Assembly (NCBI GenBank): GCA_010356995.1
Contig: ML996709.1
Span: forward strand, 76,606 to 140,605
Source of the DNA: Trichodelitschia bisporula
Lineage: Eukaryota > Ascomycota > Dothideomycetes > Phaeotrichales > Phaeotrichaceae
DNA length: 64,000 nt
Direction: 5' to 3'
The notes beneath the pieces were generated by a model. The model ran no database searches. It saw only the letters and a list, made by a program, of their open reading frames with translations, and had not been told where the DNA came from. Made by a program: the position numbers and the translations under genes. Shown piece by piece: positions 11,076 to 20,224 of the stretch (positions are counted from its first letter, which is position 1; every line of letters begins with the position of its first letter).

Positions 11076-11640
11076 AGGAATGGTTCGGGGAAGTGTCCGG
11101 CATGTAGGCATGCCGTGAACAGTTGTCCCAGGCGGCCCGATATTAGAGTCTTGCATGCCTTGAGAGCTTTGTTGGGGATCTGGTCCGGTCCTGGAGCCTT
11201 CCCATTGGGGGAGCGGCTGATTGTGGATTCCACCTCCTCTTTGGTAATTTCCTTTTTCATTTCGTGGCGCACGGATGGGATTCGCGCATGTGGTATGTCG
11301 GAGAGATCCGCACTCACTGGCGGGGGTGGAGCTTATCGGCTAGGATATCTGCCTTCCCTTCGTTGTCCGTTACCAACGGGTCATCTTTATCCGCGTGGAG
11401 GGCTGGCAGTTGTGGGGCGAGTGGGGGTTTGCCGGCTCGCGTGCGTGACCACTTTGAGATCCTCCAGAGGGTCGCGTTGTGGGGGACATCGGGATTTTGC
11501 GTTTCGCGGTGGAGAAATTGGCGCCATGAGTTGGTCCTATCGTGGCGAATCTTGCGCTTGAGTTGGTTGGTAAGTCGCTTGTGCTCAATAGGTCGGGGTT
11601 GATAAGGGTCTGCAGTAAAGTTGATAGTAGAGAAGTAGAT
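11076..11640 (-). mobile_element. Tad-like LINE fragment (reverse transcriptase N-terminal part)
   Basis: On the minus strand, frames at 11063-11317 and 11370-11588 translate to typical pieces of Tad1-clade non-LTR retrotransposon ORF2. Upstream lie HDRTNSWR, WRISK and PLAPQLPALHADKDDP, and downstream EEVESTISRSPNGKAPGPDQIPNKALKA, which is the start of the reverse transcriptase domain. The two parts sit in different frames, so at least one frameshift has occurred. The element stops at HFPEPFL, where the 263-bp repeat (copy 1) begins. Endonuclease domain, the YxDD active site and the 3' end are absent. It is a dead fragment of about 0.55 kb; the 5' limit is approximate. Confidence 0.68.
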
Positions 11641-12232
11641 GATCTCTCCCTTAACTCTTAAGGGGAGAGCAGTGGTTATATACAGAGTTGCACAGGGCTA
11701 CGTAGCTGTTCGGGTAGAGTTACCCGTACTAAGCTGGAGAGGAGACTAGCTAGCGGACGCATTGACCAAGCCGGATTGGAACAGGTTAGAGAGGCGGCTA
11801 TCCAAGCCGCCGGAGCATCGAGCCAATATACTAAGAGCCTAGTCCATGTATCTGTACCAACGCTTGCAGATAACCAAAGTCCCAACACACCAAGGTCTGT
11901 GTGTGGGGGCTGACACAAAGTGTGAGGACAGAAGGAAAACGTAGGTTTCCGTAGATTGACGTAGACTGAACTGACCTCCTGAATCTACCATCCAGGAGAT
12001 ATCTAAATACAATGAATGTGCTGTGCCTATTTAGGCAACCATACTATCTAAGAAGGAGAGATGAGTCAAATGCCTGACTCAAAGTGAACGACTAATAGTA
12101 CCCGAAGGCTACAGTGAACCATGACCAGTCTGACTCAGAGTGCTGCCTATTCCTGACCGGAATCCGAAGGCTGAACTGTAGAGTTATCCATCCACCGTCT
12201 GACAGTATTCCCATGTTCTCACGCCCCTGTCT
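11641..12232. other. Repeat-like region, unresolved
   Basis: No gene seen. The stretch has short self-complementary patches (TTAACTCTTAAGG, TAGAGTTACCCGTACTA) and GTCTGACTCAGAG-like strings and resembles decayed transposon sequence, but I could not assign a family. Confidence 0.3.
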
Positions 12233-12707
12233 TTACTTTGATACCTGTACCCAAAAACCCTCGCCCAAATCGTTTTCCCCACCAGCCCGAATATCGCCAT
12301 CAACTTCTTGACGACAATCTCTGATGAGTTCCTCCAATTTGTCTGCTACCACAGAGCACGGCACAGTACCGGGATTTCCCATAAGATAAAGGCGAATACC
12401 ATCTGGAGGATGGGAATATTTAGCAAGGCGTGCCTCTGCGATTTTCTGGAAGGGGGCGCTTACCTCTGTGAACCATCTGTGTCTTGCCCCCGTTGTGCTT
12501 GCACAGTCCTCCGTTCCTACGAAGCTCATTTGCCCCTATCTGAATGTTCGACACTCCAGGTGATCTCGGACTAGTTTCGCATCGTACATTGGCTGGCGCC
12601 CGCTTTTCGAGAATTTTTGAAGTTTGGTCTACGGTGCGCCGCTGGGACAGACTCGCGGCTGTTGCTGTTCCCAGCAGAAATGCAATGGTGATGGAGGAAA
12701 ACTTCAT
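12233..12707 (-). CDS. Small secreted cysteine-containing protein with Kex2 site (2 exons)
   Basis: Model: exons 12464-12707 and 12233-12402 on the minus strand, 137 residues. The 61-nt intron has donor GTAAGC, branch GCTAAAT and acceptor CTCCAG, and joins VHR to DGIRLYL in frame. Residues 1-18 (MKFSSITIAFLLGTATAA) form a signal peptide; a dibasic KR at 35-36 is a likely Kex2 processing site, leaving a mature protein of about 101 residues beginning APANVRCETS. Four cysteines are present (C43, C69, C97, C111), enough for two disulfides. The spacing and the CETS...C...C..VA..L..L...C layout resemble a widespread family of fungal small secreted proteins of unknown role. It sits between the two inverted 263-bp repeats and next to a LINE fragment, a setting common for fast-evolving secreted proteins. 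Function is not known. Confidence 0.65.
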
Positions 12708-13405
12708 GTTGGATACACCAAATTGAAACTGTAGGGATTTGTGGATTTACAAAGACTCCGAGAGCTGGGAAATGTTGAACTGACTGTCCAAAATGTGAGC
12801 CTACCGTCTACTTATACTTTTCGTGCCTCACTTACTCTAAAAACTTGTGCAGCCCAAGTGAGGCACATTTCGCTGTAAACCAGAACTGATGCCCAAATTC
12901 AGAATCCTACATTGCGAGCCGGGACGAAGTGGATGACCTCGGCAGGTTGAAAGCTTCCTGACAACTCAAATCTCGCCCCAAGGAAAAGATTTGCAGGAAG
13001 GCATCCATATTCCATATTCACTTAAAAATAAATTTACCTCAGGGTTGGCAAATCACATTTTTGGAACGAAGGATCTCCACGGCCCCAGGCCTTTTAAATA
13101 GTCAAATTAAGCTCTCAACCCTCTAACCCCTCCCCAAAGCCTAGATGGAATCTTCTGGGTCTACCCAGAACCGATAGGGTGGGGGTGGAGGCCAAAACGA
13201 AAGTTCCTGGCCCCTACTATAGAATGACCATGGGAACGGGTGTGCCCGTTTGGTTTTGGTAGAGGGCCTTGGCACGAAGCTGAAAAGACACAGGAGTAAC
13301 CAGATGGGTTTTTGCTCACACAATGTCACTCACACTTTGTATGCTTCCCGGACTGAAAACAAGCTCAAACAACCCTTTTTCTATTCGCCTTGGTCGCGCC
13401 ATTCC
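12708..13405. other. Upstream region of the secreted-protein gene
   Basis: No gene seen. About 120 bases upstream of the start codon lies an 11-bp perfect inverted repeat, GTGCCTCACTT (12823-12833) and AAGTGAGGCAC (12856-12866), with a 22-base loop. It could be a regulator site or a small hairpin. The last part (13140-13400) is unremarkable. Confidence 0.4.
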
Positions 13406-13668
13406 TGTCATGGGCTAGCCCATGGTTCCTTGGCGCTAAGGCGCGTTCTGCCATACCCGCCGCGATCAGCATGTATGTGCGTTCAGCCTCATCCCGCCCA
13501 GGGCGGGATGTTCCTTAGCAACGCCCGAGACACTCGGAGAAGCTTACTAACAGCTGTATTTACACTCTTGTACTTAAGTCGCTTGTCCTTCATTATGTAG
13601 AAAGTTCAATCGAACCTCTTCGCATCCAAACGAGTGTGCTTAGTGTTCTCACTTCTCACCCCGTGACA
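13406..13668 (-). repeat. 263-bp LTR-like repeat, copy 2 (inverted relative to copy 1)
   Basis: Reverse complement of the unit at 10813-11075, differing at only two positions, both of the CpA-to-TpA type favoured by repeat-induced point mutation. Its right edge (TGACA, 13668) falls inside the Fot1/pogo transposase frame. The flanking pentamers (ATTCC and TGCGG) are not a target duplication. CCATTCC is shared just outside the inner ends of both copies, so the true unit may be a few bases longer. Confidence 0.7.
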
Positions 13669-14576
13669 TGCGGAGGCATACAGAGGGTAATGATGTTATT
13701 CTGCTGGCAATAGAGCTCGAATTCGGTCGAGTGGTGGCTTTCGTGGCCGTCGAGGATCAATAACCGGCATTTGCCTTTTGTCCGGGGAGCTGTATGGTGA
13801 TCAAAGTGCTTGATCCAATCCAGGCCTACCATATTAGTAGTCCAACCATTGTCGGTAGTTGCGAGGCGCCAGTCGGCTGGAAGGTTGCACTCTGAATACC
13901 AGTTGGCAAGATGGTATTGCGCGGCCAGGATAATGAAGGGAGGGATGGCCCAGCCGAGGGCATTGACTCCCTGGATCACTGTCGCCCACTCGCGGTTGCC
14001 AGGCTGGGCTAGTTTCACCTTGCTAAGGCCGTCCGATGTCGTGACCACCATGCCTGCGAAGATAATACCCATCATGAACCCAGTCTCGTCGAAGTTATAG
14101 ACATCGTCATCCACGATACCGTACTTGGCCGTAGTGTTCCGTACGAGCGCAAACCACTCGCTAATAACCGTCGGATCCTCGCACTTGGCCCTCTGGTAGT
14201 CGTATGTACGCGTATAACGCATATGGAGCTCAGGTTGGCGTTTGACAAAGTTGTGGGCCCAGCGTTTGCCGACAGGAGGCGCGTCACGTTCGCGTAGCAG
14301 TTGGTTGGCCATATCTTCCACACCACGCAATCTGGGCGGGAATGCACGCGCAGATAGCTCAATCACATATTGAACTATCGCCTTCTCTTCCAAGTTGGTA
14401 AGCTTGCGCGATTTGGCTGGTAGATCGCGTCGCGCAGGCCGGCCAGCAAGTCGGTCTTGCAAGGTTGTTCGTGGAACGTTGTAAAGCTTCGATACAGCTC
14501 TTACGTTAAGGTTTTCATTATTTCGAATAGCTTCAAGTGCTAGAATCATCCTAGCCTCTTACGAAGGAGAAGGCAT
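13669..14576 (-). mobile_element. Fot1/pogo-type DNA transposon, transposase truncated
   Basis: The minus strand encodes the first 295 or so residues of a Tc1/mariner superfamily, pogo/Fot1-clade transposase. It has an N-terminal Psq-type helix-turn-helix (ILALEAIRNNENLNVRAVSKLYNVPRTTLQDRL), a CENP-B-like helix-turn-helix (EEKAIVQYVIEL ... KRWAHNFVKRQPEL), then the DDE domain start with YNFDETGFMMG (first Asp) and LLILDGHESH (second Asp). The frame ends at TLCMPPH, where the 263-bp repeat cuts in, so the third acidic residue and the C-terminus are lost. The likely original start ATG at 14574-14576 is followed by an in-frame TAA five codons later, so the copy is also broken near the N-terminus. 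The direct pair GGCCGGCTCGCTTATC at about 14634-14665 probably belongs to its terminal repeat. Confidence 0.85.
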
Positions 14577-14633
14577 GTTTTGTTGTGGAAGAATCTGGTG
14601 TGAATGTGAGAGACACGCATCGCGGTACGAAGT

Positions 14634-14666
14634 GGCCGGCTCGCTTATCTGGCCGGCTCGCTTATC
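14634..14666. repeat. 16-bp direct repeat, probable pogo terminal region
   Basis: GGCCGGCTCGCTTATC occurs twice in tandem just upstream of the transposase start. Such subrepeats are usual in Fot1/pogo terminal inverted repeats; the opposite end is missing, so this cannot be confirmed here. Confidence 0.5.
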
Positions 14667-14680
14667 ATTCACGTTATGCA

Positions 14681-17600
14681 TTACTCTCCTTCAGCAAGCC
14701 TTTTCCTGGGCCTCTTCGACCCGCCTCGGCCGGTGAAAGAGGTATTGGGGGTGGAGTCCCTTGCGTCGCCGCCAGTACTTTGCTGACTGTTTCCTTGTGA
14801 TTGAAAATCAGGCTGGCTTGATCCCGAAAGATTATAGCGCTGAAGGTCTTCTGAAAGCCCAAAACTCTGGGAAAGTTGTGGAACGCTGAAATCCAAATCT
14901 GCCGGTATTTGGTCTATAGCTGAACATAGCCGTTTGAAGTGACTCGGCATCCATACGTCGTACACATTCTTGGTGAATTTGTATGCTGTCCACTTCTCCC
15001 TGCCATCTAGTTCCAGACCGGTCAATAATCAATATCAGATTGAGTATTGATTGGATTGATCGCCAAGATATTGCCAAGACCTCTTTCAATCCGATCCGAT
15101 CTGCTCATGGATTGTATTGAGGATTATCAATATATTATCAATATCTCTACCCAAAAGCTTCGATAAGCGTCGATAAGCGCCTAAAAGTAGGTCTATCGAG
15201 TACTTTATATCGCCTTCTATAAGCTGCTACGAGCTTCTATATGTATATAGCAAACGTGGATTTGTGGCCAATTTGTTGGTACATTTGATGTACGAATTTA
15301 TCTCTTACCATAAGGCTTCCCAGCAACCATTCCAAAACTTACCCCCACTTAGCTCCGGTACGCAGCTTCCTCATTTACACGTCCAATATACGCGTCAATT
15401 ATGGTGCCAAGCTATTTCCGGGCCTTTCCGAAGCTCTCCGAGCTCTCTAACACATATATTTCTACATGGTGATTTGACGCAGTACGCACTTCTCCTCATA
15501 GGGGCGAAACTAAATCCGGCCTAGCGCCAGCTAATAGGAGCCCCCACTCGCGGTCTCCATCATCTCTCATCTTCCAGATGATCCCTCGTCTCTCACATCA
15601 CTGTCACGGTATGACACCCGGTTTCTGTTGCTCCATGGACTCGCACCATCACCGGGTTTGTATGGGGCTTGGCGCGGTGCCAAGCCGCCACACTCACACT
15701 CGTACACCAGGCCTACTTACCCGCAGTCCCTGACACCTTTACTCCGTAGCTTTACAATCTACGTCTTACCCACATCTTGATCGTGCATGCGTGATTGTTG
15801 ACGGTGACAACCTCACCCAATCAGCAAATCAGCGTTGGCATGGTGGTGCGAAGAGTCTCAAGTGCGCACCTATCCTCATCTTGCTCGCATGGCAATCGTT
15901 GTCATGTCCGTTCCATCGTCAGCGGATGAGAACGAGCGGGTATTTTCTGGAGGTAGACGCACGCTGTCATGGGACCGAGCATCGCTGTCACCTCAGCACG
16001 TGGAGATGAATGAGTGTATCGTCAGCTGACACTCAGAAGGGTTAATTGGGACTTTCTTTGCTGGTGACGATGAGACCATGGTTGAGGTTTTGAACGATTA
16101 GCATGGTTACGTGATGTAGATTGACAATAATTGATAATATATTGAGATTGATTGCCAAGACTCGATCTCTTGGCAATCAATACAATATGGATCGGATATT
16201 GGATTGATTGATTATTGACCGGTCTGTCTAGTTCTGTGAAGCTGAACTCGCGTATTAGATGGCGGTAATACTTGGTGTCCTTCCCATCAATGACTGGGTA
16301 GTGTCCATAGATCCTCACCGACCTATGGTCATGCGAGATTGAGAAGGCGAGAATCTCCCGGTGAAGCTCCATTTCACGACCAATGAGTCTGAAGAGCTCG
16401 ACGGTAGCTCTTACTGCAAGTGTCATGCTGTGAGCATTCTGTCGGTCCGCGATGTCGAGCGCTGTAGCACCGCACTTCACCTCACAAGTAAGGAACGGGA
16501 AGTACATGTAGTACGTGGCCATGAAGTATGACTGATCGCCGGAGATGAAGTTGCCAATGAACGGGGCAAGCTTGTCGAGCTGCTCTTTGGTAAATGCCTC
16601 TCGCTTGAATCCCACAGAGAAGTCCGGCTGTGGACATGTTCCTGTCAAAGGCAAGGAGTTATTCCAGCCTTCGTTGGTGCTCTCGATCAAGATCTTGAGA
16701 TGTCCAGCACCATATGTAGTCAGAGTCTCGGCTGACGGCACGATCAGAAGGGAGATATCCCGGATGACCCTGGTCTCATTCCTGTCCTGTATGTTTTGGC
16801 ATGTCCGTTTGAACAGATCATCGCGGAATAGCGATTCACTGGGAACCGTTTGTTTTGCATCAAGTAAGTTCAAATAACTTTTCTTGCTCTGCTGAATGAT
16901 GTCCAGATCCGATTCTTCCATAAAGCTACCTTTGGTTGCAAGCAAGAGTTTGTAACGTGGATCCTGGTAGGGAGCGCTCTTAACTTCTCTCGGCTTTTGG
17001 TCGCTGGGTGTTGTGGAGCTCGGCGCCACAGAAGTCGGCGCAGTAGTAGAAGCTGGATCAACCGAGACCATTGCAGATTTCTTCCGGCGAAAGGAGCCCG
17101 AAGACTTCTGCCTGGCAAGTAGATGGCTCATGTCGTTGTCACTCTGCTCGGAGTATCCTTCGGGCCAGTGTCCTGTCTTTGTCCAGTACAATATGGGATC
17201 TTTTTGACCGTCGACGTTGTCTGCCTCCTCTTGTTCGGCTGAGCTGTCAACAGCAGCTTTGTCAGGATTGTGTCGTGCCCGTTTGCGAGAAGCACCAGTT
17301 GCGCCAGATTCTGAGATATTTAGGCGTCGCTTTCTCCCTCCGGCTTGCTGGACAGGTAAGGGCTGCTGGACAAGTTTTCGAGGCCGCTTAGATCGTCTGA
17401 GGTCGGCGGCTTGCTCGGCTTCCAATGTTCGAGATCGTTTTCGCGTCGCCGCTTTCTGAGCAGAGGACGTATTTGTTTGATTGCGATTGCCAGTTCGGGG
17501 GCGTAAGTTTCTGCGCAATGAATTGCCCTCAACGACTGGTTCCTAGGTATCGTTAGATCTCTGCCAACAACAGACGCAGTCGCACGCTTGCCTCTTGTCG

Positions 17601-17827
17601 CTTATTATCCGTCTGAGTCGCAGACTCTTTCTCAATCGCCGACGTCTTCACAGCACGGGAGGTTCGGGGACGGGTAAGATGTTTGCGGTTTCTAGGATGC
17701 GCTTCGAGGTATTAGAACTTGCTTGATACTGTTATCGCACACCAAGATGTATTTACATACCTTTATCCTCTGAGGACGGCATAGGCAGTTTTTGCTGGGC
17801 GGCTAGAGGCTTCGAACGGGCGGCCAT
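14681..17827 (-). pseudogene. DUF7924-type gene split by a hAT insertion
   Basis: Exons on the minus strand: 17761-17827, 17592-17701, then 17542 down to 14681 with a hAT element at 15014-16226 inside the last one. Intron one has donor GTATGT. Intron two (17543-17591) has a GC donor (GCAAGC), branch TCTAAC and acceptor CCTAG. The N-terminal 200 residues are basic and low-complexity (RRNLRPRTGNR, RKRSRT, RRSKRPRK), probably nuclear. The conserved core follows: YQDPRYKLLLATKGSFM, LFKRTCQNIQDRNE, LTGTCPQPDFSVGFKR, YFPFLTCEVKCG, ADRQNAHSMTLAVRA, then on the other side of the insertion EKWTAYKFTKNVYDVWMPSH and HFKRLCSAIDQIP. This order matches fungal DUF7924 proteins, of unknown function. Leaving out the element and one copy of the 8-bp duplication gives an uninterrupted frame of 605 residues, so the host gene was probably intact until recently. 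Confidence 0.72.
15014..16226 (+). mobile_element. hAT-family DNA transposon, internally deleted, 1213 bp
   Basis: Perfect 20-bp terminal inverted repeats, CAGACCGGTCAATAATCAAT, are flanked by an 8-bp target-site duplication TCTAGTTC (15006-15013 and 16227-16234), the hallmark of hAT elements. Subterminal regions repeat ATTGATTG and CCAAGA. The only coding remnant is the C-terminal hAT dimerisation domain at 15835-16029: LARMAIVVMSVPSSADENERVFSGGRRTLSWDRASLSPQHVEMNECIVS, read in the plus direction. The BED finger and the catalytic core are absent, so it cannot move by itself. It sits in the last exon of a DUF7924-type gene. Confidence 0.9.
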
Positions 17828-20009
17828 ATTGAGTCGAGATATCGGTTGCTTATGTCTTGCCGCCGGGTTTTGTTGCGGAGTTATCTAGCGCAGAAGTGAG
17901 AAGTATGACAGAATCCAACGACAACGCCAAGCCACTTGGATACCGCAACGCACGTGCCCCTATCCCTGTCACTTAGTCCCGCCAGCTATCACCACCATCT
18001 TTGCACATATGCCGTTACTCCGTAGCTAAGTGACAGCAACACGTTCGCTACGCATCATGGAGAATCGCTAAAGCACCATTTTTATGATGATTTTTGAGCT
18101 CACGCCATCTCGGCTGGACACACTCCGTTTCTAAGAATCTATTTATCTATGGTTCGACATGCTTCTGGATCTACACCATCATCTACGCAGGAATGCGTGC
18201 GGGAATGGGTAGAGAAGAGCAAGGAGAGTTAGGCTTCAAGAAAGTATCAGTCCAGCTAGGCAGCTTAGGGCCATAGTTCAAACAACAATTCAGGCTGCCG
18301 TTTGCCATCCATGCCTCTTCTTTGGAATATCACACGTACTTCGGAGGAGAACCGGCTTTCCTAGCGGGCACTGTACCCAGGCTCCAGCACTAGCATCCGC
18401 GTGGCACAATTACTGCCTGGAGACCATGACTAGGTAGCTGTACGTTCATGCCAGCATGCTGTGGTGCATCGCCCCTACGACTTATCACCAAGTCCTCAAT
18501 CTAATCGAGCGCCTGGACATGCTGGCATGGATGAGCAACCTGTTATAGTGCCAAACGATGAGCCATCATTACAGGAGTATCAGGAGTCTTGTATCCATTC
18601 AGCATGCGCAGAAGATGCAGTTGTTCCACCATCAGATCATACTTTGAAGGCCCGCTGGCACTAGCTGCCTATACCATGCTCGTTGAGCATTATGCGCTGC
18701 TCACGTCGCAGTTCAGGCAGTAGAGAGGCGCTTGACGGAAGCACATCTCGACGTTTCTACTTCCGGTGAGCATGCTTTGACCCTGCACACAGTACGATAC
18801 GACCCGCTAGTAGCAGTGGTTTCTCACACAGCCCCGCTCAACTATGGCCGATATGCCTCCCATGGAGGATTCATTCTCCAATCGGGTATCTCCAGCTCGC
18901 CCCTGGATGTCACCAAGAGCTTGTGACTTCTTGGGTGTGGTTTTGACGACGACAGACGTCCTGCAATGTATGGCTCCAGCTCGTTTGGGAGGTGCCTTGT
19001 CACTCGTCAGTCTAAGAGACGCTTCCTGGTAGTGGCTTTGACAACGACAGACGTCCTGCAGTGTATGGCTCCAGCTCGCCTGGTAGGCGCATCGTCAAAC
19101 AACTCGTCAGTAGATACTCAGTGGCTTTGACGACGACAGACGTCCTGCAATGTATGGTTCCGACTCACTTGGGGGTTGCATCGTCAAACAACTCGTCAGA
19201 GACGCCTCCCTGGCAGTGGCGGCAGCGGGTCCCGTACTCCTTCATGGTAATGTTTTGTTCAATGTCACCCCTCGCGATCCTCGTCCAGTCATTGGCGATC
19301 AGAATAGAACAGACTAACCTTGTCATAAGGCTTGGGGAGCCTTTGGTCACTATCACTTCTGTTAGAGGGTTCTGGATAATAACTCAGTGAGCTGATAGTC
19401 TTTCGATGTAAAGTCTCTTTACAACTTGATTGAAGATAGATAGTCAGAAATTTTAAACTCTGTTCTGTATTAAACTCAATTGTGAAAGCTACAAAGATCA
19501 TTATGTACCGCTAGCTGAACTCACTCGTAATAATCGACCCACAGTTCTCACTTCGCTTGCCGACACTGTATGCGAATCGAATTATTTAGGCCGCCTTGAG
19601 GACTGCAGATCAAAGGAAAGTATTACCGGTACAGGGGGTCGAAGAGCTAAGCCACAGATGACTGGGGCCCGAAAATGGGACCAGTCAGTCTGTGACACCC
19701 CATATCCCTACGAGCTGATTGGGGCCCAATTTCAGACCCTCTTCATGCTGCTCAGGGATAAAATCAGGCACAATCAGAGAGGCTCAGGCTTGAATCAAGC
19801 ACGATCACGCCGGCTCACGCCGGCTCACGTTCGCTCAGGACGAGCTCATGAGTGCTCAGCCACAGCTCAGTTGCTTACTAACAGCTCACGTTACACCCCG
19901 GCGTAACTCACGTCTCAAAACAGAAATGGCCACTGTGTGAGGGCATTTTGTCCCCGTGTATATACCGCTATTCCCCCACGCATACATGCATCTCCCACCA
20001 ATCACTCCC
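17828..20009. other. Intergenic region, repeat-bearing
   Basis: No gene seen. It holds the three-unit tandem repeat at 18938-19216 and the CTCA-rich block at 19755-19915. The stretch 19260-19560 looks like decayed transposon sequence of unknown type. A TATA-like string (TGTATATACCGC, near 19957) lies about 265 bases upstream of the CLC start codon. Confidence 0.4.
18938..19216. repeat. Tandem repeat, three units of about 89-96 bp
   Basis: Units start at 18938, 19032 and 19121 with GTGG(C/T)TTTGAC(G/A)ACGACAG, continue GACGTCCTGCA(A/G)TGTATGG(C/T)TCC and end near CAACTCGTCAG. Differences between units are mostly transitions. No coding sense is apparent. Confidence 0.78.
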
Positions 20010-20186
20010 ATGGCGTCGCGAGATAGCCCCCTCGCCTATCTCCAAAAGCTGCCTCTCAGCCCTCAGCTGCTGCAGGGCATTCGAAAGGCGTTCGCAGCCT
20101 GGGCCCAGCATCCGATCTGCTTATCAGACGGCCCGCGCCGCACGATGGAGAATGAAGTCATCTGCATCTCGCTGATCCCTCATTGA
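20010..20186 (+). promoter_or_regulatory. Possible upstream ORF in the CLC gene leader (58 codons)
   Basis: If transcription starts near the TATA-like string at about 19957, the leader contains an ATG at 20010 (and an in-phase one at 19986) opening a frame that ends at 20186, 38 bases before the CLC start. The peptide (MASRDSPLAYLQKLPLSPQL, then LLQGIRKAFAAW) is helical-looking. It may reduce translation of the main ORF. It could equally be untranscribed. Confidence 0.35.
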
Positions 20187-20224
20187 CTCGCAGGGATCGC
20201 GCCAGGCACGCAAGCATCATAACA

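Noticed and set aside
11641-12232. A possible second LTR-type fossil
   Set aside because: Suggestive short palindromes only; no paired ends or coding remnants, so no family is named.
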